In this document: piece by piece, positions 47,981-60,109 of the stretch | Numbering within the stretch: the stretch's first letter is position 1 | Layout: every line of letters starts with the position of its first letter | Source of the DNA: Zasmidium citrigriseum | Lineage: Eukaryota; Ascomycota; Dothideomycetes; Mycosphaerellales; Mycosphaerellaceae | NCBI GenBank assembly: GCA_002786025.1 | Contig: NHNW01000033.1 | Coordinates: forward strand, 620,001 to 684,000 | DNA: 64,000 nucleotides | Direction of reading: 5' to 3' | Program-made: the position numbers and the translations under genes | The notes under the pieces: generated by a model | The model's database searches: none | Told to the model about the DNA's origin: nothing | Seen by the model: the letters and a program-made list of their open reading frames with translations, nothing else

Positions 47981-48699
47981 GACGATATAGAAGACGTAAT
48001 AGACTTAGATTTAGACGCTAAGACGGGCTCTCTCGTATTATTATTATTACTATAGGTAGGTCTTTATACCTCTCGTAGACGCTTAATATATACTATACTA
48101 AGCGCTAATTATATATAATTTATAACTAGCTTAGAATACCGAATTATAACGTCGACTACCGCCTAGTACTCGCCTCTACGATACCTTCTACTCGCCTATA
48201 TAAGTCTACGGCTAGAGTATAACTCTAACTACTACCTAGTACTCGCTTCTAGTATATTCCGCTATACTAGTATATAAATCTAACGTACCTTCTACTCTAT
48301 TTACTCTCGCTAATATAGTATATAACTATAGTAGCCTATATACTACCCTATATAAACTCTCTTTATCCCTTTTCTATCTTTCTTCTACTTACCTTCCTTT
48401 ATCTAGCTCTAGTCGGTATTCGAGGTTATATTCTTCGTCTTAGAAAGTAGCCTTACTCTATTAATAGCCTATTACGAGTATACCTCTAATACTATCCTAC
48501 TAAAATATTTATATATCTATATTAAAACCCCCTTAGAACCCGCTTTTTATAAGTAGTAAACCTACCTATAACTATATTAGCCCTACCGCTAGGATAGGTT
48601 AGTACCTCTCTATAGTAGATAAAGAGGGTCCTATACGTTAATCCTAACCCCTATAAGCGCGATAGTAAAGTAACTAAGGTAAAGAAGTAAACTATAAAC

Positions 48700-51600
48700 G
48701 ACGACGTTAATAATATCGATAGTAACGATACACTATAGCCTCTAGCGAAGCCTAAGGCCTTACGCGCTACGAAGAAGAAGACTACTACGCTACCGCTATT
48801 CTATCTACTAAAATTAGACTAGAAGAAAGTAAACGATAGTATAACCTATTAGCTATTCGAAGAATACTATCTAGCGCTAGAGAAGCTACGTAAGGAAGCG
48901 GAAGATTATTTAAAAGAGATAGGTAACTAGTATAGCTAGGTCGAAGGCGGTAGGCTACTCGTACTTAATATATAATACGATACTAATACCTTAGCGCTTC
49001 TCGTAAGCTACTAGAATCTACCTAACTAAATCTAGGTTTCTAACGTACTATAGCCGCTATAGCCGTATTTCGTAGAGCTACGAAGAATTCGTAAGGTAAG
49101 TAAATTATATATACGCGCGAGTAGGTAACTACGACTACTAACGTCGATAATAAGGCCTATATATTCCTCTATTATATACGCTTCGTACGAAAAGTTTTTA
49201 ATACTAATTTTAGTACCGTCGAGAGTAAAGACCTTAAGTTAGTAGTCTTTAACCGTAAGCCTACCTAAGCTAAGGTCTACTTTAAGGAGGGATAGGAGAG
49301 TAGCCTAAACTAGTACGCTAACGATATCTTCCGCGCCCTTACTATATATAGGGTTTATATACGTAAGTATAAGACCTATTCCTATCCTAACTAAATTAAT
49401 ATATATTTTTTTAGGCTCCCTTAACTACTAAACTACTAGGATAGTAGTACGGCCGCGACGAATACTACTATAGATAATAAAGAGTAGAACTAGCTACTAG
49501 AGGACCTTATAAATAGTAGCTTAATATAAATATTCTACTAAGCTGTCGACGAAGATCGCGAACTAGGCCTTTAAGAGAATAATAACGAAGCTACTACTAC
49601 GAACGAAGAGTATATTATCGAGTAGTAGCTCTAGATTAGTAAGGGCTATCCCTTAATAATAGAAAAGTAGAGAGATTAGGTTATAAATCTCCTTACTAGC
49701 GATAACCGCGTTAATATTATATTCGATAATATCGCGAAGTAACCTACCTTTAGCTTCGACTATATCGCTAATAAGTACGATAATAATACTAATAATACCT
49801 CTACTGCCCTTTCCGTCTCTAACGCTAACGACGAGGCTACTAAGCGGCTAAAGTAGGTATAGCTCGCTTTCCTAGTATTATACGCTAGTATAAACTAGTA
49901 CTACGTAAAGGCGCTAACCTTTAAGGAGAGTATATAATAGCTAGGGTTAACTATTAGGCGTAACTTACTATATAACGATCTAGTTACTAAGCGGCGCTAT
50001 CGTATCCTATTTAGTAATAATCTCCTCCTTAAGGTATAGTAGAGTCTAGAAATCGCCTAGTATATTAAGATACTACTTAGCGAGGCTAGTACTACTATCC
50101 TCGTAGATAATACTAGTATCGGTAAGACTATCTAGGCTATCTATACTATAATCTAGCTATCCTATTATATCGAATACTAGCGTTAGTAGTAGATTAGTAA
50201 GTACTCTACCTAGTATACCTATTACCTTATCCTAGAAGCTAATATTAGAGTAGCCGCTTAGCGCGATAGGCTACGCTAGTTCCGTACTAATAACCCGCCT
50301 ACGCCTAGTACTATTATAGATACTAGTAGTAATACTATAATAGCTAACGCTAAGGTTAACGATAAGTAGTAGTTATAAGGTAAGTAGCTCTAACCCTAAA
50401 TACTATCTAGTACTCGAGCTTACTCGCTCGCTAGCTATATATAGCTAACTAATAAATAGATTACTCCTAACTCTAGGCTATATTCGACTAACTATTAGCT
50501 AAGAGCGAATTAGGAGATAAGCTATAGTATCGCCTAACTCTTATCGTCGTCCTACTAAACGCTTTCTATACCTAGGCCCTAAAGCTTATATCTAAGTTTA
50601 GTAGCGCTAGCTCGCCTAACCGTATAATTATAAGGACGCTTAGTAGTAAGGTATAGGTATAGCTACTCTTTAAGAACGCTAAGCTCGACCTCTCTAGTAG
50701 CGCTATAGGCGTTTAAGCGTAGCTAAATACTCTCGATAGCGACGACTAGATAATAAGCCGTATCGTCTACCTCGTTACTCTCTAGGTCTACTATCTTACC
50801 TATTTAGAGAAGGGGGTTTTATTCTAGGAGTTCTAGTAGAAGTATAAGGCTAAGAGATAGCGAACTATAGCTAGTACTTAGAGTTACTCTAGCGGCGCGG
50901 CTATCGCTACTACTAATACGTAACCTACTAGTCTAGCTATATTTAATATCCTATAGAGCGCCCTATAGTAGGGATAGGCTACCTCGAGTACTACCTTTAC
51001 TATAGTACCGCTTACGCTACCTACTATTACTATACTACCTACTAATTATATAAGCGCTACCGCCTAGAGTATTAGAGGTAAGTTAGGGTCCCTCTTAAGT
51101 ATTATTAAGCTTTAGAAGACTACGCCTCCTATCCCTTCTATAGATCTATTAGCGGGAGTTAATAGTACGCTAGTCGATAGCGCTATAAGTAATTATAATA
51201 AAGAAGACGACGATAGCGGCGATATCCTAGACGATATTATAGGACTAGGCGAAGAAGACCTTAAGGAGTAGGTACTAGATAACCGCCTATATATTAATCC
51301 GAAAGCCTAGAGTCTTATTATTATCGACGAGGTATATTATATAAAGAATAAAATAGTAGTCTAGACTAATACCCTCTATAAGTACTAGGACGCGAAGTAT
51401 ATCTTCCTCTTAGCGATAGTAGATAAGAATACTACGCGTAATAAATATAGCCTCCTACGCTTTATCTAGAAGAATCTAAGTAAGGTCCCTTATATCCCTC
51501 TCTCGTTTAAGTCGTCTTATAAATACGGTTAGCTATATAAGTCGTTTAGTAAGAACTACTACTACGACCTATCCCTCGTTCCTCTAGGCTCTAAGCGCCT

Positions 51601-53300
51601 ATACTATCTCTTCTACCTAGACCCCTCTAACTTCTAGTAGTACTTCCTAAGCGACGCTACTACTAACGATACTAATACTACCTCTCCTATTACCTCTATA
51701 GTTAGTAGGTTAATTATATTATATCGCGTAAAAGGCGACCGCTTATAGGTAGAAGGTAAGACTATTACGCTTAGTACTAAGATTCCGCTCTATCGCTTTA
51801 TTAATATAGAGCTAGCTATAGAGAAGGATAAGCGCCTTAGCTACCGCGGCGTATAGATTACCGCCGCCTAGTAGCTAGCGCGCTCTATCCTACCTCCTAT
51901 ATATTAGAAGAAGAAGAAGCTATAGTAGAAAGCGTCTAACTATAATAGAGATAATACTAGCGACGACGAAAACGAGAGTATTACGCCGCTTAATTCTAAG
52001 CGTCGCCGCCTAGTCCTTACTACGCTTAATCTACGCCTCGATATATTTAATACTTATTATATCCCTACTAAGGTATAGACTATATACTACCTATAAGTTA
52101 TAAACCTAAGTTCTAGCTAGCGGTTAGCCTTACTCCCCGTCCGTTATCGTTACTAATCTTTTATATTTATAGAGCTAACTATACTATAGATTCGTTTACC
52201 TTCTTCTATATCTAGACTAAATCTAATACTAATAGCTTTTCGCCTCGCCTCTACGTAGAGCGCGTTAGCTAGCTACTTACTACCTCCGTTAAGTTCTACG
52301 CCGCTATACGCCTTACTAAGCGATACTTCGATTATAATAAGAAGGTAGTATTCTAGGCTACTAAGCCTCTAGCCCTAATATATATCGAGATAATCCTCTT
52401 ATACCTCTAGTATAAATATATCTCTATTCGCTTAAGTATTAAGTCTAAGGATCGAGCTAATATAGAGCTTAAGTTTAATACTAGCGATAGTATTAAGGCT
52501 ATCGTCCTCTCCGTTATCTTAGCCTAGGAGTCTATAAACCTATAGTAAGGCGGCTATATATAGATCTTCCTTAACCTAGTACCCTTTACGACCCTAGTCT
52601 AGTATACTAGGCGCTAGTCTCGTATTAGTTAGCTAGAAGAGTAGGTTTTCTACGTCCTTAACGCCGACGAGATATATAACTAGTACTAGTAGGCTAAGTT
52701 CTTTAAGAAGTATTATAGTATTCTCGTCCCCTATATTAGACTAAAGGCTACGCTTATTAACTATACTATAGCTATAATATCTAACGACGACACCTTTACT
52801 ATATAGGCGTAAGTAACGGTAGAAGGCTCTACTAATCCTCGCCTCTAAGTAGAAAAGTAACTTAAAGCCTATATTACTAATACCCTTATTCGCTAGGTTT
52901 TTAGCTTCTACTCTAACTAGACCTACTAGTAGCTCGACGAGAACTCCCTAGATACTAAGAACCTAGTTCCTAAAGAGTTCCTTTTCCGTATAGCCCTTAG
53001 TAGTAGCGTCGCTAATAAGACCTATATATAATACTAGGCTAACTAGGCTCGAGCTACTCCTCTAGATAATATATTTCGTCCTACCTTAAGAAAGTATAAT
53101 CCTAACGAAGTAACCCTAGTAAAGCGCTTATAGCGAGATAACCCCTACTCTACTATTTATACTATAGACGCTAGACCTACTAAGCCTATTAAGGACGTCT
53201 ACGCTATCTCGTACGTTATCGAGTATATAGCTAAGTAATTAGCGGAGATATATAAGTATTACCTATATAAGGTTACTAAATTCTATAAGTACTATTCGCT
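48700..53300 (+). pseudogene. SNF2-type helicase/ATPase gene relic with an intron
   Basis: Limits approximate. Motif I reads ILVDNTSIGKTI (GGTAAGACT at 50,121-50,129), where intact relatives have DDxGxGKT. Motif Ia resembles LTLIVVLLNAF near 50,525. The DEAH box reads LIIIDEVYYIKN (GACGAG at 51,326-51,331), and a late helicase motif region reads VPFTTLV*YTRRQSR near 52,600. Motif I and motif II lie in different frames. A 119-bp intron, 50,380..50,498 (GTAAGT donor, GACTAAC branch, TTAG acceptor), joins them in phase 1 exactly, giving KSELGDKL before LTLIVV. Other stops read are TAG/TAA. About 1,450 codons. SNF2 proteins remodel chromatin or DNA; its role in a mobile element is not established. 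Asp-to-Asn in motif I would abolish ATPase coupling. Confidence 0.65.
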
Positions 53301-54273
53301 CCTAAATACTAGCTAGTTTTTAGTATTACCTTTAAGCCTTAATTACTAACTACTACTATAGAAATTATCGAGTATTACGCTACTAAGGCTATCGAAGCTA
53401 GGACGTATAGCTCTACTATACTACTTACCTACTAGCGCTAGATATAGTACTCTAGCTCTATCTCGTACTCTACTACTCGCGCTAAGCGCCTAGCGCTAGC
53501 CTACTCTAATAAACATAATAACGATAGCGAGAGTAAATTAGCCGCCTTATCGCTAATTCGTTCGCGCCGCCCTTATTACGATCCGGGTTATTTATCTAAC
53601 CCCGTATATTACGTACTAACGCCTACTAGCGGCTTAGTATTATCTTAAATAGCCCGCGCTTCTCGCGCTCTTCTTAGAAACTCTATCTCTCGATAGTTTA
53701 AAACCCTATACGTAACTCTCGTTCCTACTACTCTATAATAGTTCGAGAGACTATTTAATCGCGTAGAGTAATATACTCTACGCTACCGTACGCCTTACTA
53801 GCGTACCTCGATACTACTGTGGGAGGGCAACACTAACCACACAATAGTAATCTTGTTCCCTTACTAGCCACGAGGCCTAAGATGCTTCCGGGTCCTCCTA
53901 CGAAGGAGGATTGTCGATAGCCTCGTTAAAGGAAGGAATTAAACAAGGAGTAACAAGAGAAGTTTAAGGCTCGCTAAGACCAAAGCAAGAGAACAAGGCA
54001 AGGCAATTAAGGTAGAAAACAAGGCTTAAGCAAGGGATAACACAAGGCTCTTAATTTGATAGGGTCAAAATTACAATCTTCTTCTCGCAGAACGCTTCAA
54101 TTCGAATTTAGTACATAGCATGTGTTATATAAGAGTCTGTTACCTGCCCATGAGAGATCTTATCTTAAACCCCTCGCCACAAGATGATAGGCCACTTCCC
54201 CGGATTAGAATTAGGCTAGGAACCCCTAAGTTGAAGGAAGTAATGTTGCTCGCTAACATCCCCACCCTATCTT

Positions 54274-54296
54274 AGGTGTCTGTCCCTTAGACACCT
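54274..54296. other. Hairpin within the LTR
   Basis: AGGTGTCT, 7-base loop, AGACACCT: a perfect 8-bp stem inside the putative LTR; a possible RNA structure near the transcript end. Confidence 0.55.
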
Positions 54297-54529
54297 CCTT
54301 TCCTGCGCGCGAAGGCAACTACCTACGGTAGCTACCGCCGGCATTTCCCGCTCGCGCTCGCGCTAGCGTAGTATAAGAGGCATCTAAACTTCCATTCTAA
54401 ACCTTTTCTTCTTCCCTACCGGACGATGAAATGGTGTCGCCGCACTGCTGGAGAGCAGTCGCGAGCGTACTAACGGATCATTGTATTAATAGGGCCACTA
54501 TGGTTCCTAGGATCTAGAGATTCCTCATG

Positions 54530-57485
54530 CAAGGCAACAACCCCAAAAGCAATCGCATCGTGAATTTTGACCTATGGCCCATGAATAACAAATAAAATCT
54601 TCATTAAATCCCCAATTAATAATTTCCTAGCCTATAGGCTAACAAACCGTTTCCCACCTATTCCGCCTATTCCATCCCCTTCATCTATGCAAGATGACAC
54701 CTCCGGCATTCTTAGTCGCCTTATCGATATCCTTAGAAGCAGCAAAATCCTTAGTTGGCGCAGGTTGCTTGTCCTAGTCGTAGTTGTTCGCGAAGTAGCT
54801 ATTCTTGCCGTATGCCTCTCGCTCCAACTGCTTAACAATCTTCCACTTGCGCTTAAAGACCTCTATAGCACGGTTTCTCTACTTATTACGTATCTTCTTG
54901 AACTAGCTTGGATCCTACTACTTGATGTATTCCTGCTAAACCTCCGGATTATTCCATCTACGCCTCCCTACTAAAGCATTACTTACCGGGCCAAGCCCAT
55001 CGAGTTAAATAGTAGTAGGGAATCGATATGGAGGCAATCCATAGCGAACAGGATGTCTAGAAGGAGTTGAAGGAGTGGGTTCTATGTCGCGATAGGAACG
55101 AGAAAGATTATCCTAGTTGCTAGCTTTAGCAACCTTAAGAATTCCAGACTCCCTGTCGAAATGCATAAACTAGGGGAAGATAGTGCGTCGCTTGCCCTTC
55201 CCCTTCAATGCTCCATGCGGAAGTTGAGGCTTGCTAACCCGCACACCTAAAGCAGAGCATAGCTAAGGCTTCCACTTCATGCGGTACTTGTTAAGGAATT
55301 CATTAGGCAGCATGGTCTTTAAGATTGCCTTAACATAACCATTCTTAATGCTACCCTTCTCCTACATAAGCTTGTACTACTCTTCCATGTGCTTGTGCAT
55401 GCCCACAACCATCTTAGTATAGTCCTTCTCATCTTCGTTATCGAGAGAAATAGTGCCTTGGATTATGTTCGCTCCGATGCCTTTAGTAACTATCTTCTAA
55501 ACATTCGAATCCAAGTGACGAAAGCTAGTATTAGACATGTTCTTCTTATTCTAGCCTGTAGTAGGATGCTAGTACTTGCTATAGTATCTATAAGCAATAA
55601 GCTTATGAATGGCTATGTTACGATTCTAGTTCTCCTAACTGTCGTCATTCTCTAGGCGAAGAGTAAGGTACATAAGCTAGTAGATAGGATCTTGGCGAGC
55701 AATCTACTAGGTGAGGGAGAACTATATGTTGCGAATCTAGCCTTAGTTGTTCGAATTATTGATTCTACGTTAATGCTAGCGGTACATGTCGAACTCCTTG
55801 TCCATGAACTAAAGAATGCCCTTGTCCTTCCACTATTTAAAGACATTAGGAATGTTAAGAGTGCCTTCATTATCCTACTTCTGCAAGTTGTTGTCTCCGA
55901 AGCTAATAGTCTTCGCAATCTTGCTCCTGCTAACAAAGGTAATTCTCTTTAGGCCTGTAGATTGAAAGGTGGTGTTGAAGCGATAGACTCGTAAGGAATC
56001 TCCTGGAACTCTCGGTCTCCTGTCTTAGCTAAACTAGAATGGGTAGGCTTCTATCTTTGCCTTCATTCCTCGCTTGTCCTTAGCTAAGGTCTTAATTCTC
56101 TAAATGACTAAGGCACGAGTTTGACTATAGCCTGTCATCATGCCTAATCCTCTATTCGCAAGAAGGCGAGTATACAGAACATAGAAAGGATAAAGATTGT
56201 TTGACTCCTTAAATGCCGTATTGTATGTGGCAAGAGCTCGATCCTAATCCTCGTATATCTACTTCTTGTATACACTCTTATCGCTTAGAGCATAAATGAA
56301 TGTAGGCTTAACACTACTATAGCATTCGTAGGTAATAGGCTGTTGCTAAGGAGACTTCGGGGAAGACATAGGTTGCTCTTCTTTATCCTCTTCTTCTTTA
56401 ATGTCTCCGAGATCTCCCCTACTACTACTATCTCTGCCTCTTACAGATCTAGAGCTATCGGCTCTGCCATAGCGAGTTCCTCGCTAGCTTCCTGCCTTTA
56501 AGCGGGTAAATAGGCCTAGTAGGCCTCCTAGAGAAGGTAACTATTGTTAAGGTGACTTGGGATTAGAGAAAGCTGGACTAGGCTGTCTCGAGTTCGAGCT
56601 ACTTCCTCCTGATCCTCCTCGAATAGGCAATCCTCTACTAGGAGGAGTAGATTTAATAGTTCTCGCTCTGCCCTACTTCTTCTGTAAGAATGGCCTCTTT
56701 CCCTTCGAGTCTACAACAATCTCAAAGTTATACTTGTCGAAGAGAGCTTGCGTAGCTTTCGGAAGAGGATTCTTGTAATATGCTATAGCTAGAACAGATG
56801 CCTACTTCTCGCTACTAGGATTCTTCTCTCTTCTCTCCGAGAAAGGATAACTATAAAGCTTAATATAAGTTCTCGCCTTGTTAAAGTCATTAGTAGTAAA
56901 TCCTTCATTCGCACGAATTCCTCGGCTAGTAAGGCTTAGCCTGTAGAAGAAGACATCCAGAAGAGTATAGACATTCTAGGTACTGCGATTAGCATTAACG
57001 AAGGTTTAAGCAGCCCTCGCAATGTTGGCTACCTTCCAAACCGTAGCGAACATGTCGGAGTTCTCGTAGTCTTCTCCCTATTCCCTCTTAATGGTGTTCC
57101 TCGCAGCTTAAATTCTCTAATTCGTATCCCTACCCATCTTGATTAAGTTGTCGAGAGTAGGAAACTCCTTGTCGAATAACTTGTTCTTTAGAACTTTGCT
57201 ACTAAACTTAGTTCCTAGCTACTCTTACAACCCCTCGAAAACTGCGAGGACAAATTAAGAAAGTGAACTTGAACTAGCGTCGAGGCGCTCGAACAGATTA
57301 CGTGTTGCAACAACTCGGTTTGATCTAGTATGTGCCTATTTGAATGCCTAAAGGAATTGCTCCGCGATGGTCGATTGTGAAAGGATGCGAACTAGTAGAT
57401 CTTGCTTGTTCTAATTGCGAGGAGTTGCTTTAAGAACCGTAACGAGAGACTAGTCGCCTCCTAGTATGCTTAGAGTTCCCGACAT
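54530..57485 (-). pseudogene. Extra ORF (~940 codons) downstream of integrase, unknown family
   Basis: The minus-strand frame opens at ATG 57,485 (MSGTLSILGGD) and can be read to about 54,530, with roughly fifty TAG/TAA and no frameshift seen. Apart from stops it looks like a normal soluble, charged protein: helical N-terminal 250 residues (IKMGRDTN, ARNTIKRE, TVWKVANIARAA), a Gly/Ser/Arg-rich linker (GGSGGSSSNSR, RSVRGRDSSSRGD), a central region with MVVGMHKHMEEQ and LPNEFLNKYRMKWKP, and a basic C-terminus (RNKQRNRAIEVFKRKWKIV). The stops sit where Gln would be natural; Trp codons mostly survive. I do not recognise the family; it could be an envelope-unlike accessory or a captured gene. The 3' end runs into the proposed LTR. 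Confidence 0.55.
54628..54641. repeat. Dispersed palindromic motif, copy 1
   Basis: TAGCCTATAGGCTA within a ~26-bp shared context (TTTCCTAGCC....GGCTAACAAACC). Related to copies at 57,974 and 62,235. Confidence 0.65.
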
Positions 57486-58860
57486 TAGTAATAGTAATCT
57501 CTGCGGATGAAATCTTTGCTACTAATATACCTTAATAGAGAGGTTTGCCGCCTCGATGGAAGGTTCCACCTTAGCAAAGGGTCGCTTTGATTCTCTCTAG
57601 AAGAAGGTCGTTTGCTTAGAAGGTAGAAGAATGCTCTCGGGCTCTAGAATAGTTGATGTTCGATGGTTAAAGGAAGAGGTTTGTTCTGGAAGTTTGCTAG
57701 GTTCATATACCTTCGCAGAAACAGGCTCACATGCATCTGTAGAAGATTCTATAGCCTCATATGCATGCTTATGTTGCGCTTCAGATTCATTGTCGTAATC
57801 TATTGTCGATTTAGCATCACATGCGGCATATAATGTTCCAGATTCACCTTAGCACGTGCTAGTTCCTCGCATATAATTCCTTTTGATGTAAAGCCGATCC
57901 GTGAAAGCAATGTGTGCAAACAGGGCGTCGAAATATCTAGGTAATGTAAGAAACGTGAAGGTAAACTATTTCCTAGCCCGTAGGCTAATAAATAGCAATT
58001 CGGGAAATAAGGTATACAATCGATCCAGAATCGTTTCTCTTTTACAGAAAGGAAGTTCTTCGTTCGTAAATAAGTGTTGTTAATCGTGTAGAGGTATCTA
58101 GTAAGTTATGGCCTTCGAAATAGTGCGATACCGCGGGCTCTTATGCTCTTTAGGAGGTTAGGGTTTATTTCCTAGGAAGGTTTTGCTTTCTCCGGTTCCT
58201 TCTCGTTACAGGCATGATCCATAGCTTCCTCGAAAAGCATCTTCTTTACTCCGTAGGGTAGAGCTCCCCCTACGATAGCATGACTCTTCTCCATCTACTA
58301 GGGTGCTAATAGGGCATTATCCTAGAACACTTCCCAATCTTCCTACCTAACATCACCCTTAAAATACTCCTCCTTACTATTATTATCCTCCTCTTCCTCT
58401 CCTACCAATTCCTATATCTACTGCTTTAATCCATCTAGTCCCTGTAAATCTCCCCTATTTAGATCTTCTATTAATTCCTTAAACGAAGGCAATTAATCTT
58501 CTCGTAACATCGTAGCCGCACGCAAGACTCGCCTCGCAGCAACAACTTCCTCCTTCTCGCCTTCCTTCTTTCCTGCTTCTTCTATTTCCTTTATCCTCTA
58601 ACCGATTAAAGTCTTCCCTGCTTCTCTTACTATTAAACCTAACCTCGCTTTCAACTCCCTTTCCCGCTCTAATTCCTGCGGCCCTTTAGCTACTACTCTA
58701 TCTTAGACAAATTCCCCTTCAAAATTTCCTCTCCCCCTCGTTCTTCTCGTAATAGGCTTATCCTCCTTAACCCCTTCTACATTAACTTCTTCTTCTTTAG
58801 ATTCCTTATCGTTAGCTTCTTCTCCATTAGAAACCATTCCGCCATACTCTCCCTCAATAC
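57486..58860 (-). other. Charged tail / spacer between integrase and extra ORF
   Basis: Continuation of the integrase frame gives a Glu/Lys-rich, low-complexity stretch (GEEANDKESKEEE, KKEGEKEEVVAARR) with TAG/TAA interruptions to about 58,100. The rest, including a palindromic motif at 57,974-57,987, has no clear coding character. Confidence 0.45.
57974..57987. repeat. Dispersed palindromic motif, copy 2
   Basis: TAGCCCGTAGGCTA preceded by TTTCC; flanking match to the other copies is shorter on the right side. Confidence 0.65.
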
Positions 58861-58869
58861 TACGTTCGC

Positions 58870-59950
58870 GGAAGGGAAGAACTCGTTTCAGCCTTTCCTA
58901 AGTAAAGGTCGTTCCTATTAATGTAGTGCTATCTAGTTCCTCGAGTAGGTAGGTTATAGTTGCTTCCTTCACTTTCCGAATACGATATGGCCCTCTCCAT
59001 CGATATGTAAGCTTATGCGATCGAGACATCTTTAGATTATCCCTGTAAACTATAACAAGATCACCCTTCTTGAACCTCTCGAATAATGCATTGTTCCTCT
59101 TATCGTAGTAATCCTTCGCCTTAGCTCGCAATCTTTTCATTCTACTAATTAATTCTTCCTTCTTACCCTTAACTCTCTCTAGCTACATCGCTCTGTACTA
59201 CAACAACGTTGCTTGATCCTTTACTTCTCCCTAATCGTAGTTCCTAAAGCTCGGGTATTTAGCCTTAATAGGCAAGATTGTCGTAAAAGCTAGAAACAGT
59301 TCCGTAGGAGTCTTGTTTGTAAGCGAGCTTACTATTGTTCGATCGGCCTAGAGTAATAGATGAACCTATTTCCTCCACCCTTTCCCTATTCCCCCTGTTA
59401 ACTTCGACAATGCATCTAAAATTAGCCTATGCCTAACTTCGATATGCCTATTTGCTCTTGCATTGTAGGCTAAGATCTTGATCCTTCTTACACCTATGCT
59501 AAGCAACAACTTCTTAACTTCCCCCTTATGCTGCCTTAATCTATTAAGAATAATTTCCTTAGGCACCCTATACCTGCACATTACTTCTTAATAAAGGAAG
59601 TCCGTAATCTAGAATACTGTCAACTCCTTCGTAGCACAATCTCTAGTCTTTCCTTCTACCTAGCTATAGAATGTCTCCCTCGCCATTATAATACATCCCT
59701 TCCTATCTACATGTATAGGATCTGCTGCCTACTTCCTTCTAACAACTTGTAGGTAACTCGGATGCAACTTAGTTGCTCGCTTCGATCCATTCTGGAAGTT
59801 GCATTCTACGCAAGATCGACAATGCTAGGAGACTTCTAACTACAAGCCTTCCTACTAGTATCGAGTAGCAACCTTCTAAAACGTTGCTTCTGGTCCTCGG
59901 TGTCCCCCTTCTTTATGCATTACATGTACAATTACCTTCCTCGCATCTAC
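58870..59950 (-). pseudogene. Integrase relic of the second gypsy-type element
   Basis: Minus-strand pieces: the zinc-binding region with CRSCVECNFQNGSKR near 59,800; the DDE core around IILNRLRQHKGEVKKLL; and a typical C-terminal block YYDKRNNALFERFKKGDLV followed by YRWRGPYRIRKV (59,140-58,900). TAG codons replace Gln in LL*YRAM*LERV. The catalytic triad could not be verified because parts are ambiguous. Confidence 0.7.
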
Positions 59951-60109
59951 ATTATCGATAACCCTCTACAATAGGCTATTTGGCTTCGTCTGCCTCTACA
60001 ACTTCTTCCCCTTTACAATATACTTCCTCGCTTGCTTCTGTAGACTCCGATATCTTAACCTACTTATTCCTAGGGGTCTCCTTATCTTCGTGATAATAAA
60101 GGCAAGCTA

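Larger units (their letters stand above)
53818..54644 (-). repeat. Probable 3' LTR (right limit tentative)
   Basis: Left edge is precise: composition changes from CA-free to CA-rich at 53,817/53,818. The right limit is placed at CA 54,643-54,644, because the minus strand there begins TGTTAGCC and is preceded by purine-rich GGTGGGAAACGG (possible polypurine tract). The mate LTR is outside the window, so the length of about 827 bp is unconfirmed. Contains hairpins at 53,892-53,918 and 54,274-54,296. Confidence 0.5.

Noticed and set aside
53760..53790. Hairpin GCGTAGAGTA..TACTCTACGC as a Helitron 3' end
   Set aside because: A stem is present near the right edge of the SNF2-bearing relic, but no CTRR terminus can be shown after mutation and no Rep or Pif1-type helicase was seen.
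54687..54974. Plus-strand ORFs at 54,687-54,974 and 55,692-55,952
   Set aside because: Antisense shadows of the minus-strand extra ORF; Leu/Val-rich because Gln and Lys codons are read backwards.
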